This document shows, in pieces, positions 25,606-33,691 of a DNA stretch of 64,000 bases (position 1 is the stretch's first letter; each line of letters begins with the position of its first letter). Position numbers and translations under genes: made by a program. The stretch is taken from the NCBI GenBank assembly GCA_016787345.1, contig JAEUUU010000166.1, positions 1 to 64,000 on the forward strand. The letters run 5' to 3'. The stretch comes from Saprospiraceae bacterium. GTDB taxonomy: Bacteria; Bacteroidota; Bacteroidia; Chitinophagales; Saprospiraceae. The notes below the pieces were generated by a model that was given only the letters and a program-made list of their open reading frames with translations, was not told the origin of the DNA and did no database searches.

Positions 25606-26152
25606 TGTGCTCCGGCATATCGGCCAGAATTTCGAAGACGTTGCCCTTGTTATACATGACCTGGCTCCACAGTTCGCGGGGCTTGGTTTTGAAAAGATAA
25701 TTGGCATCCATGTCTGCCTGCACCCAGGAACCGTAGCCGAGTTCTTCGCTGAGTTGGCCCGACGACCAGCCGGAATACCCCACGAAAAAGCGGATGTTGT
25801 GCGGTTCGATGAGTTGCGAGCTGATGAGAAACTTGAGTTGTTCAAAATCGCCGCCCCACCACACACCGTCGGCTACTTTTACACTTTCCTCCAGCAAATC
25901 CCCCACATTGTGAACGTAGTGCAGGGTATCCGTCTGCACCGGTCCGCCGTAAAAAACCTCCGTTTCGAATTTTGGAAATTCGGTCATCAGGTCGTTCAGG
26001 CCCATGTCGATGCTCTTGTTCAAAATAAAACCGACACTTCCTTCATCGTGATGTTCGCACAATAAAACGACTGCACGCCGGAAATAGGGATCCTGCATGA
26101 ATGGTTCTGCCAGCAAAATCTGGCCGCTTTTCACTTCTTGCTGCGCTGCCAT
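25592..26152 (-). CDS. YqgE/AlgH family protein
   Basis: 186 residues, typical length. Seen: GQILLAEPFMQDPYFRRAVVLLCEH at the N-terminus, then GSVGFILNKS and VFYGGPVQTDTLHYVH, all characteristic of UPF0301/YqgE. The biochemical role of the family is unknown. It is downstream of fabD on the same strand with a 38-base gap and overlaps the alpha-galactosidase gene end by 14 bases. Confidence 0.92.
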   Translation of the reverse strand: MAAQQEVKSGQILLAEPFMQDPYFRRAVVLLCEHHDEGSVGFILNKSIDMGLNDLMTEFPKFETEVFYGGPVQTDTLHYVHNVGDLLEESVKVADGVWWGGDFEQLKFLISSQLIEPHNIRFFVGYSGWSSGQLSEELGYGSWVQADMDANYLFKTKPRELWSQVMYNKGNVFEILADMPEHISLN

Positions 26153-26190
26153 GTTGGGAAAAAATTCAGGTACGACACGAATTTAGGGGA

Positions 26191-27072
26191 TCATAACGCA
26201 TCCGTTGCGATTTCCTTGTTGATTTTTCTGATCATTCCCCGCAGAACTGCCCCGGATCCGCCCACTTCAACGAATTCGTTAATTCCGTTGGCGATCATGT
26301 TTTCAACGGTTTGCGTCCATCGCACCGGTGAGGTTAGCTGGGCTACGAGGTTGCGGCGGATTTCCTCCGGATCGGTAACCGGCTGAGCGTGAACATTTTG
26401 ATACACCGGACAAATCGGTTGGGCAAATGCCGTGGCATTGATCGCAGCAGCGAGTTCGTCTTGCGCGGGCTGCATTAGAGGCGAGTGGAATGCACCGCCA
26501 ACGGCCAATACCACGACCCTGCGGGCGCCGGCTTCCTGCAATTTGGCCACGGCCAGTTCGATACCTTTCCGCGACCCGGAAATGACGAGTTGGCCGGGCG
26601 AATTGTAATTGGCCGGCACAACGATTTCCTCTTTGATGGCGGCGCAAATCTCTTCGACAACGGCGTCGTCCATACCCAGCACCGCCGCCATGGTACTGTC
26701 GGCCAGTTCGCAGGCTTTTTGCATGGCGAAGGCGCGTTGGCTCACAAGCCGTAGCGCGCTTTCGAATGAAAGTGCGCCGGCAGCGGCCAGCGCGGTAAAC
26801 TCGCCGAGCGAATGGCCGGCCACGGCGTCGGGGCGGAATTGATCGCCGGCGATGTTGGCGCGTACGATACTTTCGAGGAACACGGCGGGTTGAGTGACCC
26901 TGGTTTGCGTGAGGTCTTCTTTCGACCCTTCAAACATGACGTCGGTAAGGCGCCAGCCGAGTATGTCGTTGGCCGCTTCAAACAGTTCGCGCGCCTGGGC
27001 ATTTTCGGCGTATAATTCTTTGCCCATGCCTTCGAATTGCGATCCCTGTCCGGGAAATACGTAAGCTTTCAT
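26191..27072 (-). CDS. fabD: malonyl-CoA:ACP transacylase FabD
   Basis: 293 residues. FPGQGSQFEGMGKELY opens the protein; the nucleophile is Ser88 in GHSLGEFTALAAAGAL and the catalytic His lies in GGAFHSPLMQPA. FabD moves malonyl groups from CoA to ACP for fatty acid synthesis. It is followed by yqgE and preceded by a small unknown gene, all on the minus strand. No other fab gene is in the window. Confidence 0.94.
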   Translation of the reverse strand: MKAYVFPGQGSQFEGMGKELYAENAQARELFEAANDILGWRLTDVMFEGSKEDLTQTRVTQPAVFLESIVRANIAGDQFRPDAVAGHSLGEFTALAAAGALSFESALRLVSQRAFAMQKACELADSTMAAVLGMDDAVVEEICAAIKEEIVVPANYNSPGQLVISGSRKGIELAVAKLQEAGARRVVVLAVGGAFHSPLMQPAQDELAAAINATAFAQPICPVYQNVHAQPVTDPEEIRRNLVAQLTSPVRWTQTVENMIANGINEFVEVGGSGAVLRGMIRKINKEIATDAL

Positions 27073-27104
27073 AAACAGTAATAAACGTTCAAATCAATGG
27101 ATAT

Positions 27105-27533
27105 TTAGAGAAAAAGCGTCTGGAGCGCGCGCCACAACTGACCTTTCCGGTTTTTGTCAGGCTCTACCAGACCGAGTTTTTCGGCAAATAAAAAACTCGT
27201 GTGTTGAAAATGGAAAGGCTGGTACAAATTGACCTGAATGCGAAAGCCGAGTTGTTCGGGACTTATTCCAAAAACAAGTACCTGTGTCGGCTGTTTAACT
27301 TTCAAAATGCCCGAGAGCGCTATGCTGCCGGATGCAGGCACTTCGACTAGTAAGCAGTCTTGTAATAAATTCAACTGAGCGGCAGCGAGCACCTTGGTGA
27401 GAAAAGCGCGGTTGTCGGGCAGGTTTTCATCCGAACTCAGGATAACCATAACCCTGCGCGCAAAACTGCCCTCGATGTGTTCGGGCAGACTGTTTTCAGG
27501 GCTGAGAAAAATCAGATCGTCGGGAGAAAACAT
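27105..27533 (-). CDS. conserved hypothetical protein
   Basis: 142 residues, no signal peptide or membrane helix. Alternating strands and helices, with VLVFGISPEQLGF in the middle and a basic C-terminal tail (PDKNRKGQLWRALQTLFL), suggest a small cytosolic alpha/beta protein. It is 32 bases upstream of fabD on the same strand, so probably cotranscribed. The size and C-terminal helix would fit a small replication-clamp-loader-type subunit, but that is speculation; I do not recognise it. Confidence 0.72.
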   Translation of the reverse strand: MFSPDDLIFLSPENSLPEHIEGSFARRVMVILSSDENLPDNRAFLTKVLAAAQLNLLQDCLLVEVPASGSIALSGILKVKQPTQVLVFGISPEQLGFRIQVNLYQPFHFQHTSFLFAEKLGLVEPDKNRKGQLWRALQTLFL

Positions 27534-27686
27534 AGGGTAAAAGTAAATAATCGGATACAGACGGAACTTTCGCCCGCAAAGTATTTTTTTAAAAGAAAGC
27601 TAAGGTCCGTAAAATTTAGTTCTGAATATTTGAAAAAAGAATTTGCCTTGTAAAATTTTATTTTCATCATTTGCTAAAAACCTCCT

Positions 27687-27694
27687 TATCTTTG
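27687..27694 (+). promoter_or_regulatory. candidate -7 promoter box of the aminotransferase gene
   Basis: TATCTTTG matches TAnnTTTG within an AT-rich 200-base spacer, 46 bases before the ATG. A TTTG lies upstream but only 13 bases away, so the -33 element is uncertain. The rest of 27534-27740 shows no other feature. Confidence 0.45.
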
Positions 27695-27740
27695 CCTCAC
27701 CAATCACTCAGGTTTTCACCGCATAACCACCACTCCGCAC

Positions 27741-28865
27741 ATGGCTGTCAAATTTCCCATTACAGTCACCACCACAACTCAAACCAGGCTGCACGATGTT
27801 GATTTTTCCAACATCCCGTTTGGGAAGGTGATTTCCGACCACATGTTTATCGTTGATTATGACGGTACACAGTGGGTAAACCCTCGAATCGAACCATTCC
27901 AGCGTTTCGACATTTCGCCCGCCAACCTGGCCTTGCACTACGGTCAGAGCATCTTTGAAGGTATGAAAGCCTCCAAACGCAACGGCGAACCTGTCTTGTT
28001 CCGTCCCGAACTGCACGCACGCCGACTCAACGTTTCCGCCGAACGCATGTGTATGCCGCAACTGCCCGAAGAACTCTTCATGCAAGGCCTGCAAATGCTT
28101 GTTGATCTCGATCGCGACTGGATTCCCGAAAAAGAAGACCACTCGCTCTACATCCGGCCGCTGATGTTTGCCACCGACGAATACTTCGGTGTGCATGCTT
28201 CCGAAAAATATCGATTCCTCATTTTCACCGGCCCGGTCGGTCCGTACTACCCCAAACCCGTCAAACTCTGGGTAGAAGAGGTATTTACCCGCGCTGCACA
28301 GGGCGGTGTAGGAGAAGCCAAATGCGCTGGCAACTACGGCGCCTCACTGTTGCCCGCCATGCGCGCCAAAAAAGCCGGCTACGACCAGGTCATGTGGATG
28401 GACGCAACGGAGAAAAAATATGTACAGGAAGTAGGCACCATGAACCTCTTTTTCGTGATCGACGGCAAAGTGGTGACGCCTGCTACGACCGGCACTATTC
28501 TCCGCGGCGTAACGCGCGACGCCTTTGTCGCCTTGCTGAAAGACTGGGGTTACGTTGTAGAAGACCGTCTGCTCAGTATTGCCGAGATTGCCGACGCCTA
28601 CTGGCGCGGCGCCTTGCAGGAGTGTTTTGGCGCAGGTACGGCCGCCGTCGTCAGCCACGTGAGCGACATCACCTGGCGCGACCGCAAACTGGAACTGCCT
28701 CCTGTGGATGCGCAACACCGTCCGATCGGTACGCGCCTGAAAACGTACATCAACCGCCTTCGTATGGGTCTTGAAGAAGACAAACACGGTTGGCTGCATT
28801 CCTGCGACAATTCCGGTGTTTGGGAACTTGTTCAGGGTGGCGAAGAGGTAGGCATTCCGGCCTGA
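27741..28865 (+). CDS. ilvE: branched-chain amino acid aminotransferase
   Basis: 374 residues, the long (class II, eukaryotic/BCAT2-like) form. FEGMKASKR, ERMCMPQLP, YIRPLMFAT and EAKCAGNYGASLLP are diagnostic; Lys194 in the last motif should carry PLP. The enzyme interconverts Leu, Ile and Val with their 2-oxo acids using 2-oxoglutarate. It is monocistronic and followed by a strong bidirectional terminator. Confidence 0.93.
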   Translation: MAVKFPITVTTTTQTRLHDVDFSNIPFGKVISDHMFIVDYDGTQWVNPRIEPFQRFDISPANLALHYGQSIFEGMKASKRNGEPVLFRPELHARRLNVSAERMCMPQLPEELFMQGLQMLVDLDRDWIPEKEDHSLYIRPLMFATDEYFGVHASEKYRFLIFTGPVGPYYPKPVKLWVEEVFTRAAQGGVGEAKCAGNYGASLLPAMRAKKAGYDQVMWMDATEKKYVQEVGTMNLFFVIDGKVVTPATTGTILRGVTRDAFVALLKDWGYVVEDRLLSIAEIADAYWRGALQECFGAGTAAVVSHVSDITWRDRKLELPPVDAQHRPIGTRLKTYINRLRMGLEEDKHGWLHSCDNSGVWELVQGGEEVGIPA

Positions 28866-28889
28866 TCCGAGCCATCGACGGGATAAAAA

Positions 28890-28928
28890 CAAAAGCCCGG
28901 CCACACGTTTGAGGTGGCCGGGCTTTTT
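28890..28928. terminator. bidirectional intrinsic terminator
   Basis: An 11-bp GC-rich stem (28894-28904 with 28914-28924) is flanked by A residues on the left and a T run on the right. It separates the convergent aminotransferase and aldo/keto reductase genes. Confidence 0.87.
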
Positions 28929-28940
28929 TTGTTGCGCGGT

Positions 28941-29924
28941 TCAGAACGCCGGCGCCACGGGTTTATTGGCGAGTATGATTTCGATTTTTTCCATCACCTC
29001 GGGCGTCAGCCGGGGAATGAGGTCGAGCGCGCCCAGCGTTTCTTCCAGTTGTGCTGTTTTAGAGGCGCCCAGAATGACCGTGCTGACATTCGGGTTGTGC
29101 GCGCACCAGGCAATCGCCAGTTTGGCCAGCGTAGTGCCCAGTTCTTTGGCGAGCGTATCGAGTGCCCGCACCTTTTCGATGTGGTCGGGCGTGAGGTTTC
29201 TTTCTTTGAGCCATTCCATCCCTTCGATGCTGAGACGGGTGTTTGCAGGAAACTGGCTCAGGTATTTATCCGTGAGAATACCCGAAAAAAGCGGCGACCA
29301 AATGGTGGTACCGAGCCCCACGGTTTTGTAGATCTGGGAAAACTCGACTTCCACCTTGTCGCGTACGAACATATTATACTGGGGCTGCTCCATGACGGGG
29401 CCGATCAGGCGGTTGTCGCGGGCCACCATGTGCGCCGCCATAATTTCCTGGGCGCTCCATTCCGAAGTACCCCAGTACAGTATTTTTCCCTGAGCGATGA
29501 GATGGTTCATCGCCCAGACAGTTTCCTCCATAGGCGTGTTTTTGTCGGGTCGGTGGCAGAAGTACAGGTCTATATAATCTACCTGCAGCCGCTTCAAGCT
29601 GGCGTGACACGCTTCGAAAATGTGTTTGCGGCTAAGGCCTGTCTGGTTGGGTAGCTTTCCGCCGTCGCCCCAGAACACTTTGGACGAAACCAGCCAACTG
29701 CTGCGCTGCCAGTTCATTTTTTTCAAAATATTACCCATGACGACCTCGCTTTGTCCCCGGGCATAAATTTCGGCGTTATCAAAAAAATTGATGCCGTTTT
29801 CGTAGGCCAGGATCATGAGTTTTTCGGCGACGTCGTCGCTGATTTGTTTGCCAAACGTGAGCCAGGAGCCGAGTGACAAAGCGCTTACCTGTAGGCCGGA
29901 CTTGCCGAGTTTGCGGTATTCCAT
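28941..29924 (-). CDS. aldo/keto reductase, Kv-beta-like
   Basis: 327 residues from the ATG at 29924 (the frame is open to 30008, but MEYRKLGKSGLQVSALSLGSW is the usual start). FFDNAEIYARGQSEVVMG carries the catalytic Asp and Tyr, and DYIDLYFCHRPDKNTPMEE and QPQYNMF are typical of the bacterial homologues of potassium-channel beta subunits. These are NADPH-dependent reductases of aldehydes or other carbonyls, with unknown natural substrate. The channel itself is not nearby. The gene is divergent from the monooxygenase-like gene at 29995. Confidence 0.9.
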   Translation of the reverse strand: MEYRKLGKSGLQVSALSLGSWLTFGKQISDDVAEKLMILAYENGINFFDNAEIYARGQSEVVMGNILKKMNWQRSSWLVSSKVFWGDGGKLPNQTGLSRKHIFEACHASLKRLQVDYIDLYFCHRPDKNTPMEETVWAMNHLIAQGKILYWGTSEWSAQEIMAAHMVARDNRLIGPVMEQPQYNMFVRDKVEVEFSQIYKTVGLGTTIWSPLFSGILTDKYLSQFPANTRLSIEGMEWLKERNLTPDHIEKVRALDTLAKELGTTLAKLAIAWCAHNPNVSTVILGASKTAQLEETLGALDLIPRLTPEVMEKIEIILANKPVAPAF

Positions 29925-29994
29925 ATTATTTGAAGATATTGAAGGAATTGATGTGAAGTTTGAATGATTTAAAGTCCAATTTTGCCACAAAAAA

Positions 29995-30312
29995 ATGATC
30001 GCCAACACGCCTGCTCCTCCTTATTACGCTGTCATCTTTACTTCCATTCGCACCGAAGTGGATAAAGGTTATGAAGAAATGGCAAACAGAATGGTCGAAT
30101 TGGCGGCCCTGCAACCCGGCTTTTTAGGCATTGAATCGGCAAGAGACAGCCTGGGCATTTCCGTTTCTTATTGGGACAGCCTGGAAAACATCCGGCAATG
30201 GAAATTGGTTGCCGAACATCGGTTGGCCCAGGAACTCGGCAGGGCCGATTGGTACAGCGCATACAAAACCCGTATATGCCTGGTAGAAAGAGACTACGGG
30301 TTTGAGCGGTAG
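29995..30312 (+). CDS. antibiotic biosynthesis monooxygenase (ABM)-domain protein
   Basis: 105 residues, a single dimeric ferredoxin-like ABM domain: YYAVIFTSIRTE, then MANRMVELAALQPGFLGIESARD and SVSYWDSLENIRQWK. Family members act as small cofactor-free oxygenases, haem-degrading enzymes or stress proteins; here the role is unknown. It is divergent from the aldo/keto reductase and convergent with the small membrane protein, with only 4 bases between stops. Confidence 0.87.
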   Translation: MIANTPAPPYYAVIFTSIRTEVDKGYEEMANRMVELAALQPGFLGIESARDSLGISVSYWDSLENIRQWKLVAEHRLAQELGRADWYSAYKTRICLVERDYGFER

Positions 30313-30316
30313 GCCG

Positions 30317-30616
30317 TTAAAACAGCCCGATTCCGTATTTGAACAGCCAAACAAACGCCAAAACGCCCGTGGCAATCACGACACCACGCATGCTGAGATC
30401 CCATCGGCGGCGGCGGAAGATGTTCAGGGGAATCATGTTGAGCGCAATCGCCACAATGGCCAACGTGCGCTCCCGGAAATTCGGTGAAAACCCCGCTCCG
30501 CTGGCAGCGCCTTTTACTTCAAGCAGCGAGAACACCTGATAAAGCAGAACAAAACTAAATACGGGCAACAGGATGCCAAATACCAGGCCGGCCCAGATTT
30601 CATTGCGGTTGAGCAT
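30317..30616 (-). CDS. small integral membrane protein
   Basis: 99 residues with three predicted membrane helices (around 8-32, 50-67 and 77-96) and a basic loop IFRRRRWD between the second and third. Very similar small proteins are common in Bacteroidota without function. Its upstream region carries 7-base and 9-base tandem repeats rather than a clear promoter. Confidence 0.72.
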   Translation of the reverse strand: MLNRNEIWAGLVFGILLPVFSFVLLYQVFSLLEVKGAASGAGFSPNFRERTLAIVAIALNMIPLNIFRRRRWDLSMRGVVIATGVLAFVWLFKYGIGLF

Positions 30617-30625
30617 GTTTTTTTA

Positions 30626-30653
30626 GTGATGAGTGATGAGTAATGAGTGATGA
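30626..30653. repeat. 7-nt tandem repeat
   Basis: Four contiguous copies of GTGATGA, the third with one change (GTAATGA), just upstream of the small membrane protein start. On the plus strand each copy carries stop-like triplets, so it is non-coding. Confidence 0.8.
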
Positions 30654-30700
30654 ATAGTTGTGGCGGAACGTAAACAGACCGCCCATACAACCCCGCAACC

Positions 30701-30745
30701 TATAAACTCTATAAACCCTATAAACCCTGTAAACCCTGTAAACCC
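30701..30745. repeat. 9-nt tandem repeat
   Basis: Five contiguous 9-base units of the TATAAACCC/TGTAAACCC type end 6 bases from the surE stop codon. The sequence is non-coding. Origin and function are unknown; it resembles a slippage-prone simple repeat. Confidence 0.82.
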
Positions 30746-30751
30746 CTTCTA

Positions 30752-31534
30752 TCAACCTTCATCAACCCTAACATTCAGGGTTTCCAGCGGTTTCAGGCCC
30801 GTCATCGCTTTGTAATTGGTCAGGTCGTGCATCGAGGGCACTACGGAAATGTAGATTTCGTCGAGGGCCAGTACGTCGGAATCGGGTGCGGTATCGTCGT
30901 TGATAAACTTTCCGCTCAGCCAGTAGTAGGGTTGCCCGTTGGGGTCGCGGCCCTCTACAAACTCTTCCACCCAGCGCGCTTCTGCCTGCCGGCAAATCCG
31001 TACACCTTTGATCGGCGAAGTCGGGATATTGACGTTCAGGAGGTTACCATGTGGGAACGGTTGAGCGAGCGCGAATTGCATGATTTCCCGCACCCAGGGT
31101 TGGGCAGGGGAGAAGTCGGCGTCGAAACTAAAATCGAGCAGAGAAAAACCGATGCTTTTGATGCCTTCCAGCGAGGCCTCCATGGCGGCCGACAGCGTGC
31201 CGGAATAAATGATGTTGATGGAAGCGTTGCTGCCGTGGTTGATCCCTGAAACACAGAGGTCGATTTTTCGTTCTTTTAATACAACGTGTTTGGCAAGTTT
31301 GACGCAATCGACCGGCGTTCCGGAACACTCCCAGGCTTCGATACCCGGAAACGGTTTGACTTTTTTCAAACGAAGGGGATCATGGATGGTGATTGCGTGC
31401 CCTTTGCCACTTTGTGGAGAATCCGGTGCAACTACAACGACCTCTCCGAGTTGGGTGGCAACTTCGACCAAAGCCCGGATACCAGGCGCTACGATGCCGT
31501 CGTCGTTGGTGACTAGAATTAATGGTTTGCTCAT
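30752..31534 (-). CDS. surE: 5'/3'-nucleotidase SurE
   Basis: 260 residues. ILVTNDDGIVAPGIRALVE opens the protein with the metal-binding NDDG; VVAPDSPQSGKGHAIT and CSGTPVDCVKLA follow, and SGINHGSNASINIIYSGTLSAAMEA carries the conserved Asn and Ser. SurE removes phosphate from nucleoside monophosphates in stationary phase and stress. The gene is monocistronic. A possible TAATTTTG box (31539-31546, minus) is too close to the ATG for a normal leader. Confidence 0.94.
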   Translation of the reverse strand: MSKPLILVTNDDGIVAPGIRALVEVATQLGEVVVVAPDSPQSGKGHAITIHDPLRLKKVKPFPGIEAWECSGTPVDCVKLAKHVVLKERKIDLCVSGINHGSNASINIIYSGTLSAAMEASLEGIKSIGFSLLDFSFDADFSPAQPWVREIMQFALAQPFPHGNLLNVNIPTSPIKGVRICRQAEARWVEEFVEGRDPNGQPYYWLSGKFINDDTAPDSDVLALDEIYISVVPSMHDLTNYKAMTGLKPLETLNVRVDEG

Positions 31535-31682
31535 GGCGCAAAATTAAACGGATGCCAAAGGAATACGGATTATTAATTTTTTGCCCTAACATTGCACATA
31601 AATTGTTGGGCTTCAACAACAATCAAAAAAAATAGCCAACCCTTTGTTCTAAAGACCCATCCTGCTCACCAAACCTTTTATC

Positions 31683-33611
31683 ATGAAACGACTCCTTCTT
31701 GTTTGTGCGGTACTGTTTTCTCTGGCTCCCGCCTTCGCTCAACAAGGCCCTTTTTACCTTATGTTTAACCTGGCTTGTATGGATCAGCTGGAGTATCGCT
31801 CGGCATACTCTGGCGCCAGCACGATCAGTTTTCTTTTCCGCCCAAACGCTAACGAGTACTATGTTCTGACGGGCGGTAGCAGCGGCATCACCTCGGCCAC
31901 GCTTCCGCGCAATACCAAAGACTGCCGCGACGTCGTGCTCGACGACCCCCTGGTCGAATCGGTCAACAACCTGACCAAACAAATGTACGTGGTGCAACAA
32001 ACCCAGTCGGGTTATGTCCTGACGCCCATTATCGGCATCACACATATTACCCGTAGCGGCACCTATTACATTTTCAGGGCCAATACCTACTCCTTTGCAC
32101 TGGATACCACCCGACTGATGTACGGCGCCAATCTGGCCAGTATCGGATCGCCTTCGGCTGTCTATTTCACTGGTTTGAAAGATATCTACAACTGCCGTTT
32201 CCAGTATTCGTTCCGCCGGGAACCCACCCGTCCGAACATGGAAAAATCGGATTTCGACTTTATCCCCGGCGTAGGGATTGTGGCCGACAAGCCCGGTATG
32301 ACCGCCACCGAAGCTGAAACCAATCAGAGTAAACTCTGGGCGGTCAATGGCCGCCCGCTCGACGATTACCTGGCAGCGCTTTGCGGCCGCCAACCGGGCA
32401 CCACTACCACAGGCGCGCCTCCGCAATACTCCGGCTACCCTTATGGCACAACACCCGACAAGGAAGAAGCATCCATTACTTACGGCACTCCAAGCGCCCC
32501 GCAATCTCAGCCCTTGGCGCCTTCCATCAATCCACAAACCGGACTAGCCAACTGCCCCGAACCTTTCGGAAAAGGCTACCATATCGTACAGCCGGGTGAA
32601 AGCCTGCTCGCCATTTCCCGTACGTACAAAGTCTCCATGCAAGACCTTGTGAACTGGAACAAAATCAAAAACCCCGACAAAATCGAGGTCTGCCAGAAAA
32701 TCTGGCTGCAAAAGCCCCCGGCCAATGCGACTACTACGCCCAAAGGCAATGGCGCCATTTCGCGCCCGCAACCGCAATCCGGCCGTACCGTGGTCGACCA
32801 GTCTATCTACTGGAACCAAACACAAGGCAACATCGCCCCAACTCCTACGACACCAGCAGGTACACCAGGCCAAGCCGATTATTGGGGGCAAATTTCCGGC
32901 AGCTCACGCCCGGTTCTTATTCACGTCGTACAACGCGGCGAAACCCTGAGCGGCCTGGCCAAACACTACGGCTATACCGATGAACGCTTCCGCCGAATGA
33001 ACGGCTTCCCGGCAGCAGGCGATTATCGCTTGCAGGAAGGACAGCAAGTGATCGTGTCCGATTGCGAATACGACATTAACAGCCCTACGCCGACGACCAT
33101 TATTTCCACACCTCCGGGCAGTGTAATGACCCCGCCTCAGATTCTGCCACCGAACACCGATCAGAAAAAAGCCAAAATGGCGGGTGGAGCCCCCTCGACA
33201 GTAGTGCCCCTGACTTCCTCTTCCGGTGCGCCCTGGTCCAATTCCGCTCCGGCTCCTGTCATGTCCTCAACCGGTGGCAATCCGACTCCGACACCGGTCA
33301 GTTCGGTGCCCAACAATCAGTTTCTCGAAAACTCGGTCATCGATACCGGTAAAGAAGGCGGCTACGTGCCGCCGGGCGCCCGGACAACTCCTGCACCCGT
33401 CAACCGCAATGCGCCGGGCTTAACCCCGGCGCCCTCCTCTGCACCCGCTTCCAATGCGCCCCTGCAGGAATACGTTGTCAAACAAGGCGATACCATTCGC
33501 TCGATCGCCATCAAATACAAAGTCAACGAATCCGAACTTGCCGTCACCAATGGCCTCGACCCGAACGAAACTTTGGTGCCAGGCAAACGCCTCCTGATTC
33601 CACGCAATTGA
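31683..33611 (+). CDS. exported LysM-domain protein
   Basis: 642 residues. A signal peptide (cleavage near AFAQQ, residue 20) precedes a ~230-residue beta-rich N-terminal domain, then three LysM peptidoglycan-binding modules separated by Pro/Thr/Ser-rich linkers: YHIVQPGESLLAISRTYKVS near 300, IHVVQRGETLSGLAKHYGYT near 415 and YVVKQGDTIRSIAIKYKVN near 597, the last ending at the C-terminus. It probably sits in the periplasm or outer membrane bound to the cell wall. The N-terminal domain is unassigned. It is monocistronic with a strong terminator. Confidence 0.9.
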   Translation: MKRLLLVCAVLFSLAPAFAQQGPFYLMFNLACMDQLEYRSAYSGASTISFLFRPNANEYYVLTGGSSGITSATLPRNTKDCRDVVLDDPLVESVNNLTKQMYVVQQTQSGYVLTPIIGITHITRSGTYYIFRANTYSFALDTTRLMYGANLASIGSPSAVYFTGLKDIYNCRFQYSFRREPTRPNMEKSDFDFIPGVGIVADKPGMTATEAETNQSKLWAVNGRPLDDYLAALCGRQPGTTTTGAPPQYSGYPYGTTPDKEEASITYGTPSAPQSQPLAPSINPQTGLANCPEPFGKGYHIVQPGESLLAISRTYKVSMQDLVNWNKIKNPDKIEVCQKIWLQKPPANATTTPKGNGAISRPQPQSGRTVVDQSIYWNQTQGNIAPTPTTPAGTPGQADYWGQISGSSRPVLIHVVQRGETLSGLAKHYGYTDERFRRMNGFPAAGDYRLQEGQQVIVSDCEYDINSPTPTTIISTPPGSVMTPPQILPPNTDQKKAKMAGGAPSTVVPLTSSSGAPWSNSAPAPVMSSTGGNPTPTPVSSVPNNQFLENSVIDTGKEGGYVPPGARTTPAPVNRNAPGLTPAPSSAPASNAPLQEYVVKQGDTIRSIAIKYKVNESELAVTNGLDPNETLVPGKRLLIPRN

Positions 33612-33622
33612 TTGTTTACCTG

Positions 33623-33690
33623 AAAAAAAAGAGGCTGTTTCACATGACCGGAGAGTAAGAAGCCGGGGTTGTGAAACAGCCTCTTTTTTT
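33623..33690. terminator. long bidirectional intrinsic terminator
   Basis: A perfect 21-bp stem (33624-33644 with 33670-33690) has A residues at the left base and T residues at the right, separating the convergent LysM and TonB-dependent receptor genes. Confidence 0.9.
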
Positions 33691-33691
33691 A

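Noticed and set aside
30701..30745. 9-base repeats considered as operator or iteron sites
   Set aside because: They abut the surE stop codon with no replication or regulator gene nearby; a simple repeat is the plainer reading.
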